Shown: one piece after another, positions 53,739-62,244 of the stretch | How positions within the stretch are numbered: position 1 is the stretch's first letter | Layout of the letters: each line of letters starts with the position of its first letter | Source: Candidatus Poribacteria bacterium | GTDB taxonomy: Bacteria > Poribacteria > WGA-4E > WGA-3G | Direction of reading: 5' to 3' | NCBI GenBank assembly: GCA_003635315.1 | Contig: PYJD01000040.1 | Location: forward strand, 1-64,000 | DNA length: 64,000 nt | Position numbers and translations under genes: made by a program | Notes under the pieces: generated by a model | Told to the model about the DNA's origin: nothing | The model's input: only the letters and a program-made list of their open reading frames with translations | Database searches by the model: none

Positions 53739-54503
53739 CTACCAAGCAACCCAACCACCATCAACTGCTATTGTCTGTCCTGTGACCCAATTGGCGGCAT
53801 CTGATGCTAAGAACAAAACTGCACCGACAACCTCGTCTACTTCTCCAACCCTCCCCATTGGAATACGACGGACAACATCTTCGTAAAACTCTTTTCTTTG
53901 TAATAAGACATTTGCAAGGGGAGTACGTGTAAATGCAGGAGCTACTGCATTGACTGTTACATTATGGGGTGCCCATTCCACAGCAAGACCTTTAGTTAAT
54001 AATACAACACCACCTTTACTACCAGAATAAGCTGTCCGTAAAGGTCCTCCAACTAAACCCATTGTGGATGAGATATTTATTATTTTTCCACTCTCACGTT
54101 CAATCATTGGCTTAACAAGAGTTTGTGTCAGGAAAAATAGACCTTTCATATTCAGATCATATATCGCATCCCAATCTTCTTCTGTTAATTCTAATGCTGG
54201 TTTTGGACGGTTGGTTCCAGCATTATTCACAAGTACATCAACTCTACCCCAGATATCAATCGAAGCTTGCGCACCATCAGATATAGATTTTAAATCACTT
54301 ACATCAAACACTACGGATTCTGCTTCTCCACCATTCTCTTTTATCTCTGCTGCAACTTCATCAAGATCTGACTGTGTCCTACTGTTTAAGATCACTTTCG
54401 CACCCATTTGGGAGGCTGCTAATGCTATTCCTTTACCTATTCCTTTACCAGATCCGGTAATCAAGATGACTTTATCTGTTAATTCAAATCCTGGAAATGC
54501 CAT
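53739..54503 (-). CDS. Short-chain dehydrogenase/reductase (SDR)
   Basis: 254 residues of the classical SDR class. The cofactor motif is LITGSGKGIGKGIA (TGxxxGxG), the structural NNAG motif is VLVNNAGTNRP, and the catalytic triad is Ser in NISSTMG and Tyr-x3-Lys in YSGSKGGVV. It ends with the family's C-terminal INFL-like tail (VTGQTIAVDGGWVAW). It oxidises or reduces an alcohol/ketone with NAD(P). Likely a 3-oxoacyl reductase-like or sugar dehydrogenase; the substrate cannot be told. It follows folD by 35 nt. Confidence 0.92.
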   Translation of the reverse strand: MAFPGFELTDKVILITGSGKGIGKGIALAASQMGAKVILNSRTQSDLDEVAAEIKENGGEAESVVFDVSDLKSISDGAQASIDIWGRVDVLVNNAGTNRPKPALELTEEDWDAIYDLNMKGLFFLTQTLVKPMIERESGKIINISSTMGLVGGPLRTAYSGSKGGVVLLTKGLAVEWAPHNVTVNAVAPAFTRTPLANVLLQRKEFYEDVVRRIPMGRVGEVDEVVGAVLFLASDAANWVTGQTIAVDGGWVAW

Positions 54504-54538
54504 ACATTAAATCTCCTATAAAATGTATATCCAATTTA

Positions 54539-55375
54539 TTAAACCATTGCCAATTTTAAAGTGTTTTCTAATAACATTGCCCTGGTTAAAGGTCCTACTC
54601 CACCAGGTACAGGCGTTATAAACCCTGCAACCTGTTTTACTTCATCAAATTTTACATCACCTATAAGACGATCATTAATACTGTTAATACCTACATCAAT
54701 GACAATTGCCTTAGGTTTTACCATATCTGCAGTGATGAATTCTGGATTACCCACAGCGGCTATAAGTATATCGGCTTGTTTGGTTATCTCTGCTAAGTCC
54801 ATTGTACGTGAATGGCAATATGTCACCGTCGCATTCCTGTTGAGTAGCATAATGCCTATCGGTTTACCAACGAGATGACTTCTTCCTACACAAACTGCCT
54901 GTTGACCTTCAATCGGAAGACCTGTTGAATCAATTAATCTGATTATACCGGTTGGTGTACAAGGGGTCACTCCTTCACGATTAATAAAAAGATTACCTAA
55001 ATTTAGCGGGTTTAAGCCATCTGCATCTTTTTCAGGTGGGATAGAATCTATTACTGTTTGCTCATCAATTTGTGCAGGTAGTGGCATTTGCACTAATATA
55101 CCGTGTATATTCTTACGAGTACTTAAATCGGCTATTATATTGATGAGTTCTTGCTGGGTAGTATTGGCTGGGAGTTTGTGGACTTCAGAATGGAAATTGA
55201 CCTTAAAACAATCACGTTGTTTGTGTTTTATATAGATCGTTGAAGCTGGATCATCTCCAACTTGAATAACTGCAAGACCGGGTGTGAGGTTCAGTTTTTT
55301 TAGTTTCTTACGTATTTGGCTACGGATACTTTGAGCAAGACGAGTGCCATTTAATATTTCGGCTGACAATACCAT
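54539..55375 (-). CDS. folD: Bifunctional methylenetetrahydrofolate dehydrogenase/cyclohydrolase
   Basis: 278 residues, full length. The Tyr-x3-Lys motif is STIYIKHKQRDC, and ILVQMPLPAQIDEQ, DADGLNPLNLG, VVCVGRSHLVGKPIG-like (AVCVGRSHLVGKP) and FITPVPGGVGPLTRAMLLENT are characteristic. It interconverts 5,10-methylene-, 5,10-methenyl- and 10-formyl-THF, feeding the formyl donor used by the fmt product. Start preceded by a GAGG-containing leader (GGAGGGATGG region). Confidence 0.94.
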   Translation of the reverse strand: MVLSAEILNGTRLAQSIRSQIRKKLKKLNLTPGLAVIQVGDDPASTIYIKHKQRDCFKVNFHSEVHKLPANTTQQELINIIADLSTRKNIHGILVQMPLPAQIDEQTVIDSIPPEKDADGLNPLNLGNLFINREGVTPCTPTGIIRLIDSTGLPIEGQQAVCVGRSHLVGKPIGIMLLNRNATVTYCHSRTMDLAEITKQADILIAAVGNPEFITADMVKPKAIVIDVGINSINDRLIGDVKFDEVKQVAGFITPVPGGVGPLTRAMLLENTLKLAMV

Positions 55376-55568
55376 CCCTCCGATGCACCTGTGGATAAGA
55401 AAATCCCATTAAAATGTGACTTATATATAAAACACATTTTAGTATAGTATATTATATCAAATCAGTTCTGATTTGTCTATAAATTACTATGGATTTAACT
55501 ATCGTCTACTTTGAAGTCTTTCAATAGATCTTATAGTGTGTATTAATCAGATTTAGACATTCTTAAGA

Positions 55569-57545
55569 CTAATCAGAAGTGAGTCGTTGGATTCGGTCTT
55601 GTAAAAACTGAGTGATTTGTTGAGAACTATGTAAACCAAATGTACCTGCTTCGTCTAAGACCATCTGTATTTGAACCTGATTATCTACCAACACTTTCTC
55701 AGCTTCTCGGTAATACGTTATAGCTTTCTCTATATCATTGCTCTCCTGACACATAACACCTAAGTATATGTGTGCAGCAGCGAATCGGGGTGAGTTGGGA
55801 CGATTCTTTATGAACCCTTCAAAGGCATATCGCGCATCCGCATAACGTTGGTCCTCATAATGTACTCTACCTATACGAAATTGGGCTCTATCAGCAAAAC
55901 TATCATTATATCCACCAGGAAGATACAGTTCTCGTTCCGGATAACCAATTGTTGTTTGATAGGCACGTAATGCTTCTTCATAACGTTGTAATCTTCTATA
56001 TATCTCTCCTACTTGATAGGTTGACATCATTGCCTGAAGGGTATTCTTATGTTGCTCTATCACTGTATTAAAAGTCTGAAGGGCAGTATTTGGTTTTTCA
56101 AGTATATCCGAGTAGATAATTCCAATCCTGTAATGTGCCTCTGCTGCATAAGTTGATTTTGGATCGTATTCAATCACCTTACTATACCAATCTAAAGCCT
56201 TTGAATAATCTAAGAGTTCACGTTCAAAAATGGTCGCAATTTGAAGCTGAGTTCGATTTTTTTCAGATATATTCAAATTACTACCTGTAATATGTTCTTT
56301 AAGCTTTTGAATAGTTGCTAAATGTTCATATGAGCGGAGCAACGAAGCAGCCTGTCTCGCATATTGACTACCCGGTTCATTCACTATTAAATCTCGAATA
56401 AGCGGTAATGCTTGATCATACCTTCCTTCATCCACATATTTCACGAGTCTATCGTATTTTTGGGAAGGGATGAGTTCTGTCAATGTATTTATTTTCTGTC
56501 GTAATAATTCATCCACTTCTGAAACTGTTTTATCGTACATGGCTACCTGTCCCAGATACATAGGATCAAGTGTGGGCAAGTAAACGTGCTGAAATATCTT
56601 ATATGATGATAATGCTTTAGAATACTCTTGTATTTCCTCAAAACAAATTCCTAATGAGTAAAAGACTGCATGCATATTCCAAAAATTTGGGTATTCATCT
56701 ACGATTGAACTGTAGACAGTTAATGCTTGTTCAAATCGTTTAGCTTCCTTATGTAGATTCCCAATATGAAAAAGACCTTCAGCAGCAAAATTACTTGTAG
56801 GATATTTCTTTGCAACTTTTTCATATTCAGAAATTGCCTGAGAGAATTGATGTAATGTTGTATGTCTGATATGTGCAATACGCCATTGTGCCTCAGCAGC
56901 TAATTTATCGTTTGGATGTTTTTCAAGTAATTCTTGATAGGTTTCAATAGCTTTCTCTGGTTGATTGAGTTGGGATTGAGTCCGATAAAGTTCAGCAATT
57001 TGAAAGAGTGCTACAACATGTATGGGTGTACCCTTATATGTACGTAGTATCTCTCGTTGTAACATAAGATCTTTTAATGCCATACGTATATCTCGGATTC
57101 GTTGTTGACCGAGTTGATGAACAAACTGTGTACTCGGAGCCATATCTATCAGTGTACGAAAACTTGAAATTGCAAAATCATACTTACCCATTCGACTATA
57201 CACATCACCTAACTTTATATAAGCAAGCAGAATCTCAGCTGTCGGTAATCCATCTGATTCCATTTCAAGAATTGCTTTATATACATTTAATGCCTTAGGA
57301 TATTGTTGTGTATAGTTATAGTACAACTCTCCAAGTTGATTGTAGTATTGACTCCGTAATTCAAGATCATTTGTTTTCCCAACCAGGGTTTCTAACACTT
57401 CGATAGCATCTGGATACCTTTGTTGCTGAATTAGATCCTTAACTTCCTCATTTTGACCATATGTGGAAGTTAACATTGAAATTTGCAGCACGAGAATACT
57501 GATTACACAGAAAAAATAGTTAAATATACTATTTATCTTAATCAC
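55569..57545 (-). CDS. Exported TPR-repeat protein
   Basis: 658 residues with an N-terminal signal (about residues 1-30, ending near STYGQNEE). More than a dozen TPRs follow; many blocks have the YAAEAHYRIGIIY or AEAQWRIAHIRHTT pattern of BamD/YbgF-like repeats, which suits an outer-membrane or periplasmic scaffold. It ends with a short helical tail (QITQFLQDRIQRLTSD). It follows the anti-sigma-like gene by ~40 nt, and may be part of the sigma-factor operon. Confidence 0.88.
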   Translation of the reverse strand: MIKINSIFNYFFCVISILVLQISMLTSTYGQNEEVKDLIQQQRYPDAIEVLETLVGKTNDLELRSQYYNQLGELYYNYTQQYPKALNVYKAILEMESDGLPTAEILLAYIKLGDVYSRMGKYDFAISSFRTLIDMAPSTQFVHQLGQQRIRDIRMALKDLMLQREILRTYKGTPIHVVALFQIAELYRTQSQLNQPEKAIETYQELLEKHPNDKLAAEAQWRIAHIRHTTLHQFSQAISEYEKVAKKYPTSNFAAEGLFHIGNLHKEAKRFEQALTVYSSIVDEYPNFWNMHAVFYSLGICFEEIQEYSKALSSYKIFQHVYLPTLDPMYLGQVAMYDKTVSEVDELLRQKINTLTELIPSQKYDRLVKYVDEGRYDQALPLIRDLIVNEPGSQYARQAASLLRSYEHLATIQKLKEHITGSNLNISEKNRTQLQIATIFERELLDYSKALDWYSKVIEYDPKSTYAAEAHYRIGIIYSDILEKPNTALQTFNTVIEQHKNTLQAMMSTYQVGEIYRRLQRYEEALRAYQTTIGYPERELYLPGGYNDSFADRAQFRIGRVHYEDQRYADARYAFEGFIKNRPNSPRFAAAHIYLGVMCQESNDIEKAITYYREAEKVLVDNQVQIQMVLDEAGTFGLHSSQQITQFLQDRIQRLTSD

Positions 57546-57586
57546 AATAATACCTTGATTCAGATGATTATGCAGGATGGTATCAA

Positions 57587-58204
57587 TTAAAGTTCTGAAT
57601 GAACACTCTTAAGATGTTGATGGGCAACATTCGCCCAATCAGTACCATGTGCTTGATCTTTGACCCGATTAAGTTGACTAACCCTATCCCATTTATCAGA
57701 ATTACGTAGGTGTTGATTGCGGAGGGCATCCTCCATATTGCGTTGTATCTCCTGATGTCGGTATTCTTGTATCTTCACATGTGCAGAATCGGTCCCATTC
57801 TCTTTATAGGTTGGTACATATTGAAAGGGATCCGTCAGGAGAAATGTGACGCCAATTACAGCCACAATAAACAGAGAGAATACTGCTGCTTTTTGTTTAT
57901 TAACAAGAGATAGTAGATGTGAGAATTGCGAAAAAAAGTTTGAATGTATAGCAGGTTCAACTGCTCTTTCCGCTGCCACACGTCTATAGAGTCTGGTCTT
58001 AAGATTTCTTGGCATACTAAGATTATGAGCGTAAACCCCTTCTGCGTCATCAACAAGGTGAAGCACACGTTTATATGAATTGACCATTCGGATGCATTTA
58101 TTACAAGACATTAAATGTACTTTATAATCATCCATTTTAGATGGTTCAAGTTCACCAAATACATAGTCAATAGCATGTGCCTCAGAAATATTACATTTGG
58201 GCAT
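57587..58204 (-). CDS. Zinc-finger anti-sigma factor-like membrane protein
   Basis: 205 residues. The N-terminus carries the anti-sigma zinc motif H-x3-C-x2-C (VHLMSCNKC, about residues 30-38). A single transmembrane helix lies at ~108-128 (AAVFSLFIVAVIGVTFLL), followed by a charged periplasmic region rich in Gln/His/Asn. Such proteins hold an ECF sigma factor at the membrane until an envelope signal triggers release. It sits 11 nt after the stop of the ECF sigma gene, the typical pairing. The sequence does not match RseA closely. Confidence 0.85.
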   Translation of the reverse strand: MPKCNISEAHAIDYVFGELEPSKMDDYKVHLMSCNKCIRMVNSYKRVLHLVDDAEGVYAHNLSMPRNLKTRLYRRVAAERAVEPAIHSNFFSQFSHLLSLVNKQKAAVFSLFIVAVIGVTFLLTDPFQYVPTYKENGTDSAHVKIQEYRHQEIQRNMEDALRNQHLRNSDKWDRVSQLNRVKDQAHGTDWANVAHQHLKSVHSEL

Positions 58205-58215
58205 ATAATTACCTC

Positions 58216-58797
58216 CTATATTTCATTGTTTTCCATTAATGGTCTTAACAAAGTTTGTAATTTCTTCATTGCACGGTGTAAATGAATCTTTACCGTTCCT
58301 TCCGCCATACCTAAAGTTTCCGCTACTTCTCTAATCGGTAAACCTTCATACCGTGTTAACATAAAAACTTCCTTCTGCTTTGATGAGAGTTCGTCCACTG
58401 CTTCTCGAATAATTCGCCCGCGTTCCATATCTTCAACTTGCTTTTCTGGATTACTTGATAAGTCTTTTGCTACAAGTTTAGTTTCTAATACCTCTTCATC
58501 TTCCAATACATAAACCGGTTGTCTATTTTTTGACCTATGAAAATCTATGGATAGATTTGAAGCAATGGTATATAACCATGTTGAGAACTTTGCTTTCGGT
58601 TCCCATGAAGATAGAGCACGATAAGCTTTGAAAAAAACTTCAAGGGTTAGTTCTTCTGCATCTTCATAATTTCTTACTGACCGTAGGAGATAACCAAAGA
58701 TCTTACGTTCATAACGTTTCATCAATTCATCAAATGCTCTTTGGCTTCCTGATTGGAATTGTTTAACGAGTATTTCATCATCTATTAATTTGTCCAT
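58216..58797 (-). CDS. ECF-type RNA polymerase sigma factor
   Basis: 193 residues from the ATG at 58797; an upstream TTG at 58809 is also possible. Region 2 is FDELMKRYERKIFGYLLRSV with NYEDAEELTLEVFFKAYRAL, region 4 is ELSSKQKEVFMLTRYEGLP with the helix-turn-helix IREVAETLGMAEGTVKIHLH. It recruits core polymerase to envelope-stress-type promoters. It forms an operon with the anti-sigma and TPR genes. On the minus strand a TGAAAC motif lies at 58854-58859 upstream, which could be an autoregulatory −35, but no clear −10 was found. Confidence 0.93.
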   Translation of the reverse strand: MDKLIDDEILVKQFQSGSQRAFDELMKRYERKIFGYLLRSVRNYEDAEELTLEVFFKAYRALSSWEPKAKFSTWLYTIASNLSIDFHRSKNRQPVYVLEDEEVLETKLVAKDLSSNPEKQVEDMERGRIIREAVDELSSKQKEVFMLTRYEGLPIREVAETLGMAEGTVKIHLHRAMKKLQTLLRPLMENNEI

Positions 58798-59190
58798 AAT
58801 ATTTGCCAAACTTTCGTTTTGATTCCATCATCATATTTGTTTAACGGATAACAGTTTCATTAAGTTTACAGAATTAACTTATCAAATAAAAATAATAAAT
58901 AACCAATATGTAATTCGATTTCAATTATTAGTAATACCATTTCTGATATATCACGACTCTCTTTTGTAGCATAAACTTTTAGTTTGTGCCACACAACACT
59001 TCATTTATAGCAATTGCTAATGGAACAAAAATTAATAGAAATAGAATAACCATACATTAATATCTGATTAGATAATGTATCAGGATAATTTAGTTGTATA
59101 TTTCTGAAGAACCGTGTTAATGAATTCTGTGGAATTATATTAGCACTTTGGATACAATAAAATTAGATGATTTTATTCGGAGGTATAAAG
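58798..59190. other. Divergent intergenic region with a palindromic repeat
   Basis: Between the leftward sigma factor and rightward DUF3500 gene. GTAGCATAAACT-TTT-AGTTTGTGCCAC (split as two 12-nt arms, 58966-58977 and 58981-58992, with two mismatches) is a hairpin of the same AAACT/AGTTT type as the one at 28727. The rest shows no gene. Confidence 0.6.
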
Positions 59191-60222
59191 GTGACAACTA
59201 CACATTCTAATACTCAAGGAACTCCGTTAGTTATTCCGGCATCAGAAACCGCAGAAAATATGGTGAAAGTTGCAGTGGATTTTCTCGATGGATTATCTGC
59301 TGAATTACGAGAGAAAGCTACTGAACCATTTGACGGTAATGAAAGGTTTCGTTGGCATTACATTCCTATAGAAATGTGGGAACGCCAAGGTGTATCATTA
59401 CAGGAGTTGAATAGTAAACAAAGAGAGTTAGCTTTTGCACTGATGGAAAGCGGCTTGAGTGCAAAAGGATACGAAAAAGCTAAGGCAATAATTAATTTAG
59501 AAACAACTCTTGGGGAAATAGAAAAAGCATCCGGTGATGGTAGACTCGAACGAAATCCTGAATACTATTTTTTCACTGTCTTTGGTGATCCAACTGGTAA
59601 TGGAGCATGGGGTTGGCGTACAGAAGGACACCATATCTCATTAAACTTTACGATTGTCAATCGAGAACTTATTTCACCCAATCCTTTTTTCTTTGGGTCC
59701 AATCCTGCAGAAGTTCTACAAGGTGATAAGAAAGGACTAAGAGTTCTCTTAGCTGAAGAAGATCTTGCACGTCAACTGCTTACAAGTTTTACACCGTACC
59801 AAAAGACAAATGCTGTGATAGATTCCGAGGCACCATCAGATATTCTCACAAGAAATGCTCCAAAAGTAGAATTTGATGCTGTCGAAGGATTAGCTGTGGA
59901 AACAATGCAAACACATCAACGGGAACTATTGATGCAGCTTGTTAATGAGTATATTAATAGACTGCCTGATGAAATGGCAAAGATTGAACAACAAAAACTT
60001 CGCGAAGGAAGTTTTAACGATATACACTTTGCGTGGGCAGGTGGTGAGGAAAGAAGAATGCCACACTATTATCGAATACATAGTCCATACTTCTTCGTTG
60101 AATATGATAACACTCAGAATGATGCCAACCACATCCATTCAGTATGGCGACATATTGAAGATGATTTTGGGGGTGATCTACTGAGATTACACTACAATAA
60201 ATCTAACCACCATGACCATTGA
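59191..60222 (+). CDS. DUF3500-domain protein
   Basis: 343 residues from the GTG at 59191, chosen because GGAGGT (59179-59184) lies 6 nt upstream; an in-frame ATG at 59167 would place that ribosome site inside the coding region. Signatures of the family include RFRWHYIPIEMW, GLSAKGYEKA, FGDPTGNGAWGWRTEGHHIS and HFAWAGG. DUF3500 proteins are cytosolic or exported with unknown function. The many His/Asp/Glu near GHH and HYYRIHSPYFFVEYDN may bind metal. It has a terminator after it. Confidence 0.88.
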   Translation: MTTTHSNTQGTPLVIPASETAENMVKVAVDFLDGLSAELREKATEPFDGNERFRWHYIPIEMWERQGVSLQELNSKQRELAFALMESGLSAKGYEKAKAIINLETTLGEIEKASGDGRLERNPEYYFFTVFGDPTGNGAWGWRTEGHHISLNFTIVNRELISPNPFFFGSNPAEVLQGDKKGLRVLLAEEDLARQLLTSFTPYQKTNAVIDSEAPSDILTRNAPKVEFDAVEGLAVETMQTHQRELLMQLVNEYINRLPDEMAKIEQQKLREGSFNDIHFAWAGGEERRMPHYYRIHSPYFFVEYDNTQNDANHIHSVWRHIEDDFGGDLLRLHYNKSNHHDH

Positions 60223-60243
60223 CTCAACTATTAGCACAAACAG

Positions 60244-60268
60244 AAAAGCCACCAATAAGGTGGCTTTT
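60244..60268. terminator. Intrinsic terminator
   Basis: AAAAGCCACC (60244-60253) pairs with GGTGGCTTTT (60259-60268), followed by a T-run. It serves the DUF3500 gene and possibly the convergent CBM9-like gene. Confidence 0.92.
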
Positions 60269-60296
60269 TTGTTGAACATTTATATTGCTACAATGA

Positions 60297-61142
60297 CTAT
60301 TTCACAGATTTGAGTGTTCCCCAGGTAGTGGCTAACTTATCTGCTGGTTCAACGGGTGTCGGTGTGTTTGAGCTTAGTACAACGAGTCCAGTCTTTTCAG
60401 GATTCTTACCATAGACAACAGCATGAGGATACCAACCATCCCATCCCTTTTGTCCAGTTTGGCCTCCACCTTGATCGCCATCATTTACACAGATACCAAG
60501 ACCAATTTCATCACCCGCACTAAATGAGCTATCTAAACCTAAATTCGCTGCACCTACTCGAAATTCATAGTAGGTCTTCTTTGCACCTTCATCTCGAGTC
60601 ACCGCAAAATCATCAGGGGCTTCAAGTCCAGGGGCACCATTCGTTCTTTCATTCTGTAGAAGCACATCTCCATTGTCATGTAAACCTGCATTATACAGAA
60701 AGAAAGTTTGACCACCAGCACGATTACCACTCGGGACAAACGAAAGTTGTGCACCATCACCGTTCCAAGGAGCACCCGCAGCATGTTCATGCTCATCATC
60801 AGTGACACTTAAAGCTAAATAGATTGAATCGGCATCCCAAGCAATCATGAAGCAGGTTGTGTGATCATCAGCGTTATTCCATACACCTGTTTGGTAGGTC
60901 TCGAAGACCTTAATCACACCACCATTGGCTTCAAATTCAAGTCCACAAAAAGGTGTACCATCGGTACCGGTGACAGCATCCATGATACCATCCCATTCGT
61001 CAAGTTTTCCATCTATAGTAACATCTAATCCTGTTACCGCATTGTAGACATCGTGAGTATCACTACGCCATTGTGCATCCGCTATGTTAAGTGTAAAAAG
61101 AACTACAAAAATTGTAGTCATAATTAAAAAATATTTTTTCAT
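60297..61142 (-). CDS. Secreted CBM9-like carbohydrate-binding protein
   Basis: 281 residues from the ATG at 61142, where GAGGAATTC precedes it and a signal peptide begins (MKKYFLIMTTIFVVLFTLNI, cleavage near ADAQWR). An Asp/Glu-rich β-domain follows the CBM9 layout: DVTIDGKLDEWDG, then CFMIAWDADSIYLALSVTDD, then NGDGAQLSF and GLGICVNDGD. These motifs occur in exported proteins that bind sugars near the cell surface; here no catalytic domain is fused. It has a close paralog in the next gene. Confidence 0.88.
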   Translation of the reverse strand: MKKYFLIMTTIFVVLFTLNIADAQWRSDTHDVYNAVTGLDVTIDGKLDEWDGIMDAVTGTDGTPFCGLEFEANGGVIKVFETYQTGVWNNADDHTTCFMIAWDADSIYLALSVTDDEHEHAAGAPWNGDGAQLSFVPSGNRAGGQTFFLYNAGLHDNGDVLLQNERTNGAPGLEAPDDFAVTRDEGAKKTYYEFRVGAANLGLDSSFSAGDEIGLGICVNDGDQGGGQTGQKGWDGWYPHAVVYGKNPEKTGLVVLSSNTPTPVEPADKLATTWGTLKSVK

Positions 61143-61289
61143 TAAAGAATTCCTCAATACATAATTGACCTAAGGTCGTTAGAATAGTTAGTTGCTATGA
61201 AATTACAGTATTAATATTCATCTATGATATTTCTTCTTTGGAAGGAATATCGTGGTTTATTAAAATATAAGTATTAGTTAGTCTGATAC

Positions 61290-62129
61290 TTATTTCAGGG
61301 ATTTTATATTACCCCATGTGGTTGTTATTTTATTTAAAGGATCAATGGAAAGAGTTTCGTCAGTTAACACTACCAATCCAGTTTTTTCTGAATTCTTTCC
61401 AAATACAATCGAGTGCGTATACCAACCACTCCATCCTTTTTGTCCACCTTGTCCTGCTGCCTTATCACCATCATTTACACAGATACCGAGGCCAAATTTA
61501 AAACCTTCTGTGAAAGGTTGATTTTGATTTATCTCTTTGGCAGTGAATCGTAGTTCGTAATAGGTCTGCTTTTCATTTTCATTACGTACAACGGCGATAT
61601 CTTCACCAGCAACAATACCGCCACCAAGTGGTCTTTCGTTTAATGCTCCAGGAAGTATGTTTTTACCATCATCATCTAAACCGATATTATATAAACCCAT
61701 CGGTATTCCAGCAGAACGTTTTCCTGTCATTTCAAAAGCAAGCTGAGCACCATCACCGTTCCAAGCTGCGGCTGCTGCATGTTCATGTTCATCATCCGTC
61801 ACACTCAAGGCAATATAAATTGCATCCGGTTCCCAGACGATGGCAAAACAGGTCTCGTGGTCGTCTGGTCCCTTCCAATTGCCTCCTCCATGGGGTTGAA
61901 AAACGTTTCCTTCATATTCAACACCACAGAATATTTTTCCATCTGTTCCTTTAACTGTTTCAAACACCCCTTCCCAACCTTCTTTATCCTCAAGATCGCC
62001 ATCAATCTTTATATCTGCTGGTTTCTGTAACGCATTATACATATCGTGAGTCTTACTTCGCCATTGTGCCTGTGCCGCCACTGTCATGAGAAATAGCAAA
62101 ATCAAGCAAGAAATCATTGTCCTTCTCAT
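61290..62129 (-). CDS. Secreted CBM9-like protein, paralog of the 60297 gene
   Basis: 279 residues with a signal peptide (ILLFLMTVAAQAQWR). The same blocks recur: DIKIDGDLEDKEGW, AIVWEPDAIYIALSVTDDEH, NGDGAQLAFEM and GLGICVNDGDKA, ending KTGLVVLTDET. Both paralogs also keep KGW.GWY.H and QWRS.THD.YNA. Tandem duplication with divergence is the simplest origin. The alternative start MISCL is four codons inside. Confidence 0.88.
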   Translation of the reverse strand: MRRTMISCLILLFLMTVAAQAQWRSKTHDMYNALQKPADIKIDGDLEDKEGWEGVFETVKGTDGKIFCGVEYEGNVFQPHGGGNWKGPDDHETCFAIVWEPDAIYIALSVTDDEHEHAAAAAWNGDGAQLAFEMTGKRSAGIPMGLYNIGLDDDGKNILPGALNERPLGGGIVAGEDIAVVRNENEKQTYYELRFTAKEINQNQPFTEGFKFGLGICVNDGDKAAGQGGQKGWSGWYTHSIVFGKNSEKTGLVVLTDETLSIDPLNKITTTWGNIKSLK

Positions 62130-62244
62130 TTCTAATCTCCTTATAATACTTCAATATTTCAATTTATATATAGTATAACCACATCAATAGAAAATATAAA
62201 ATTAAACGTATACTCGTTGAAATTGTTTACTGTATGTAGTACTG

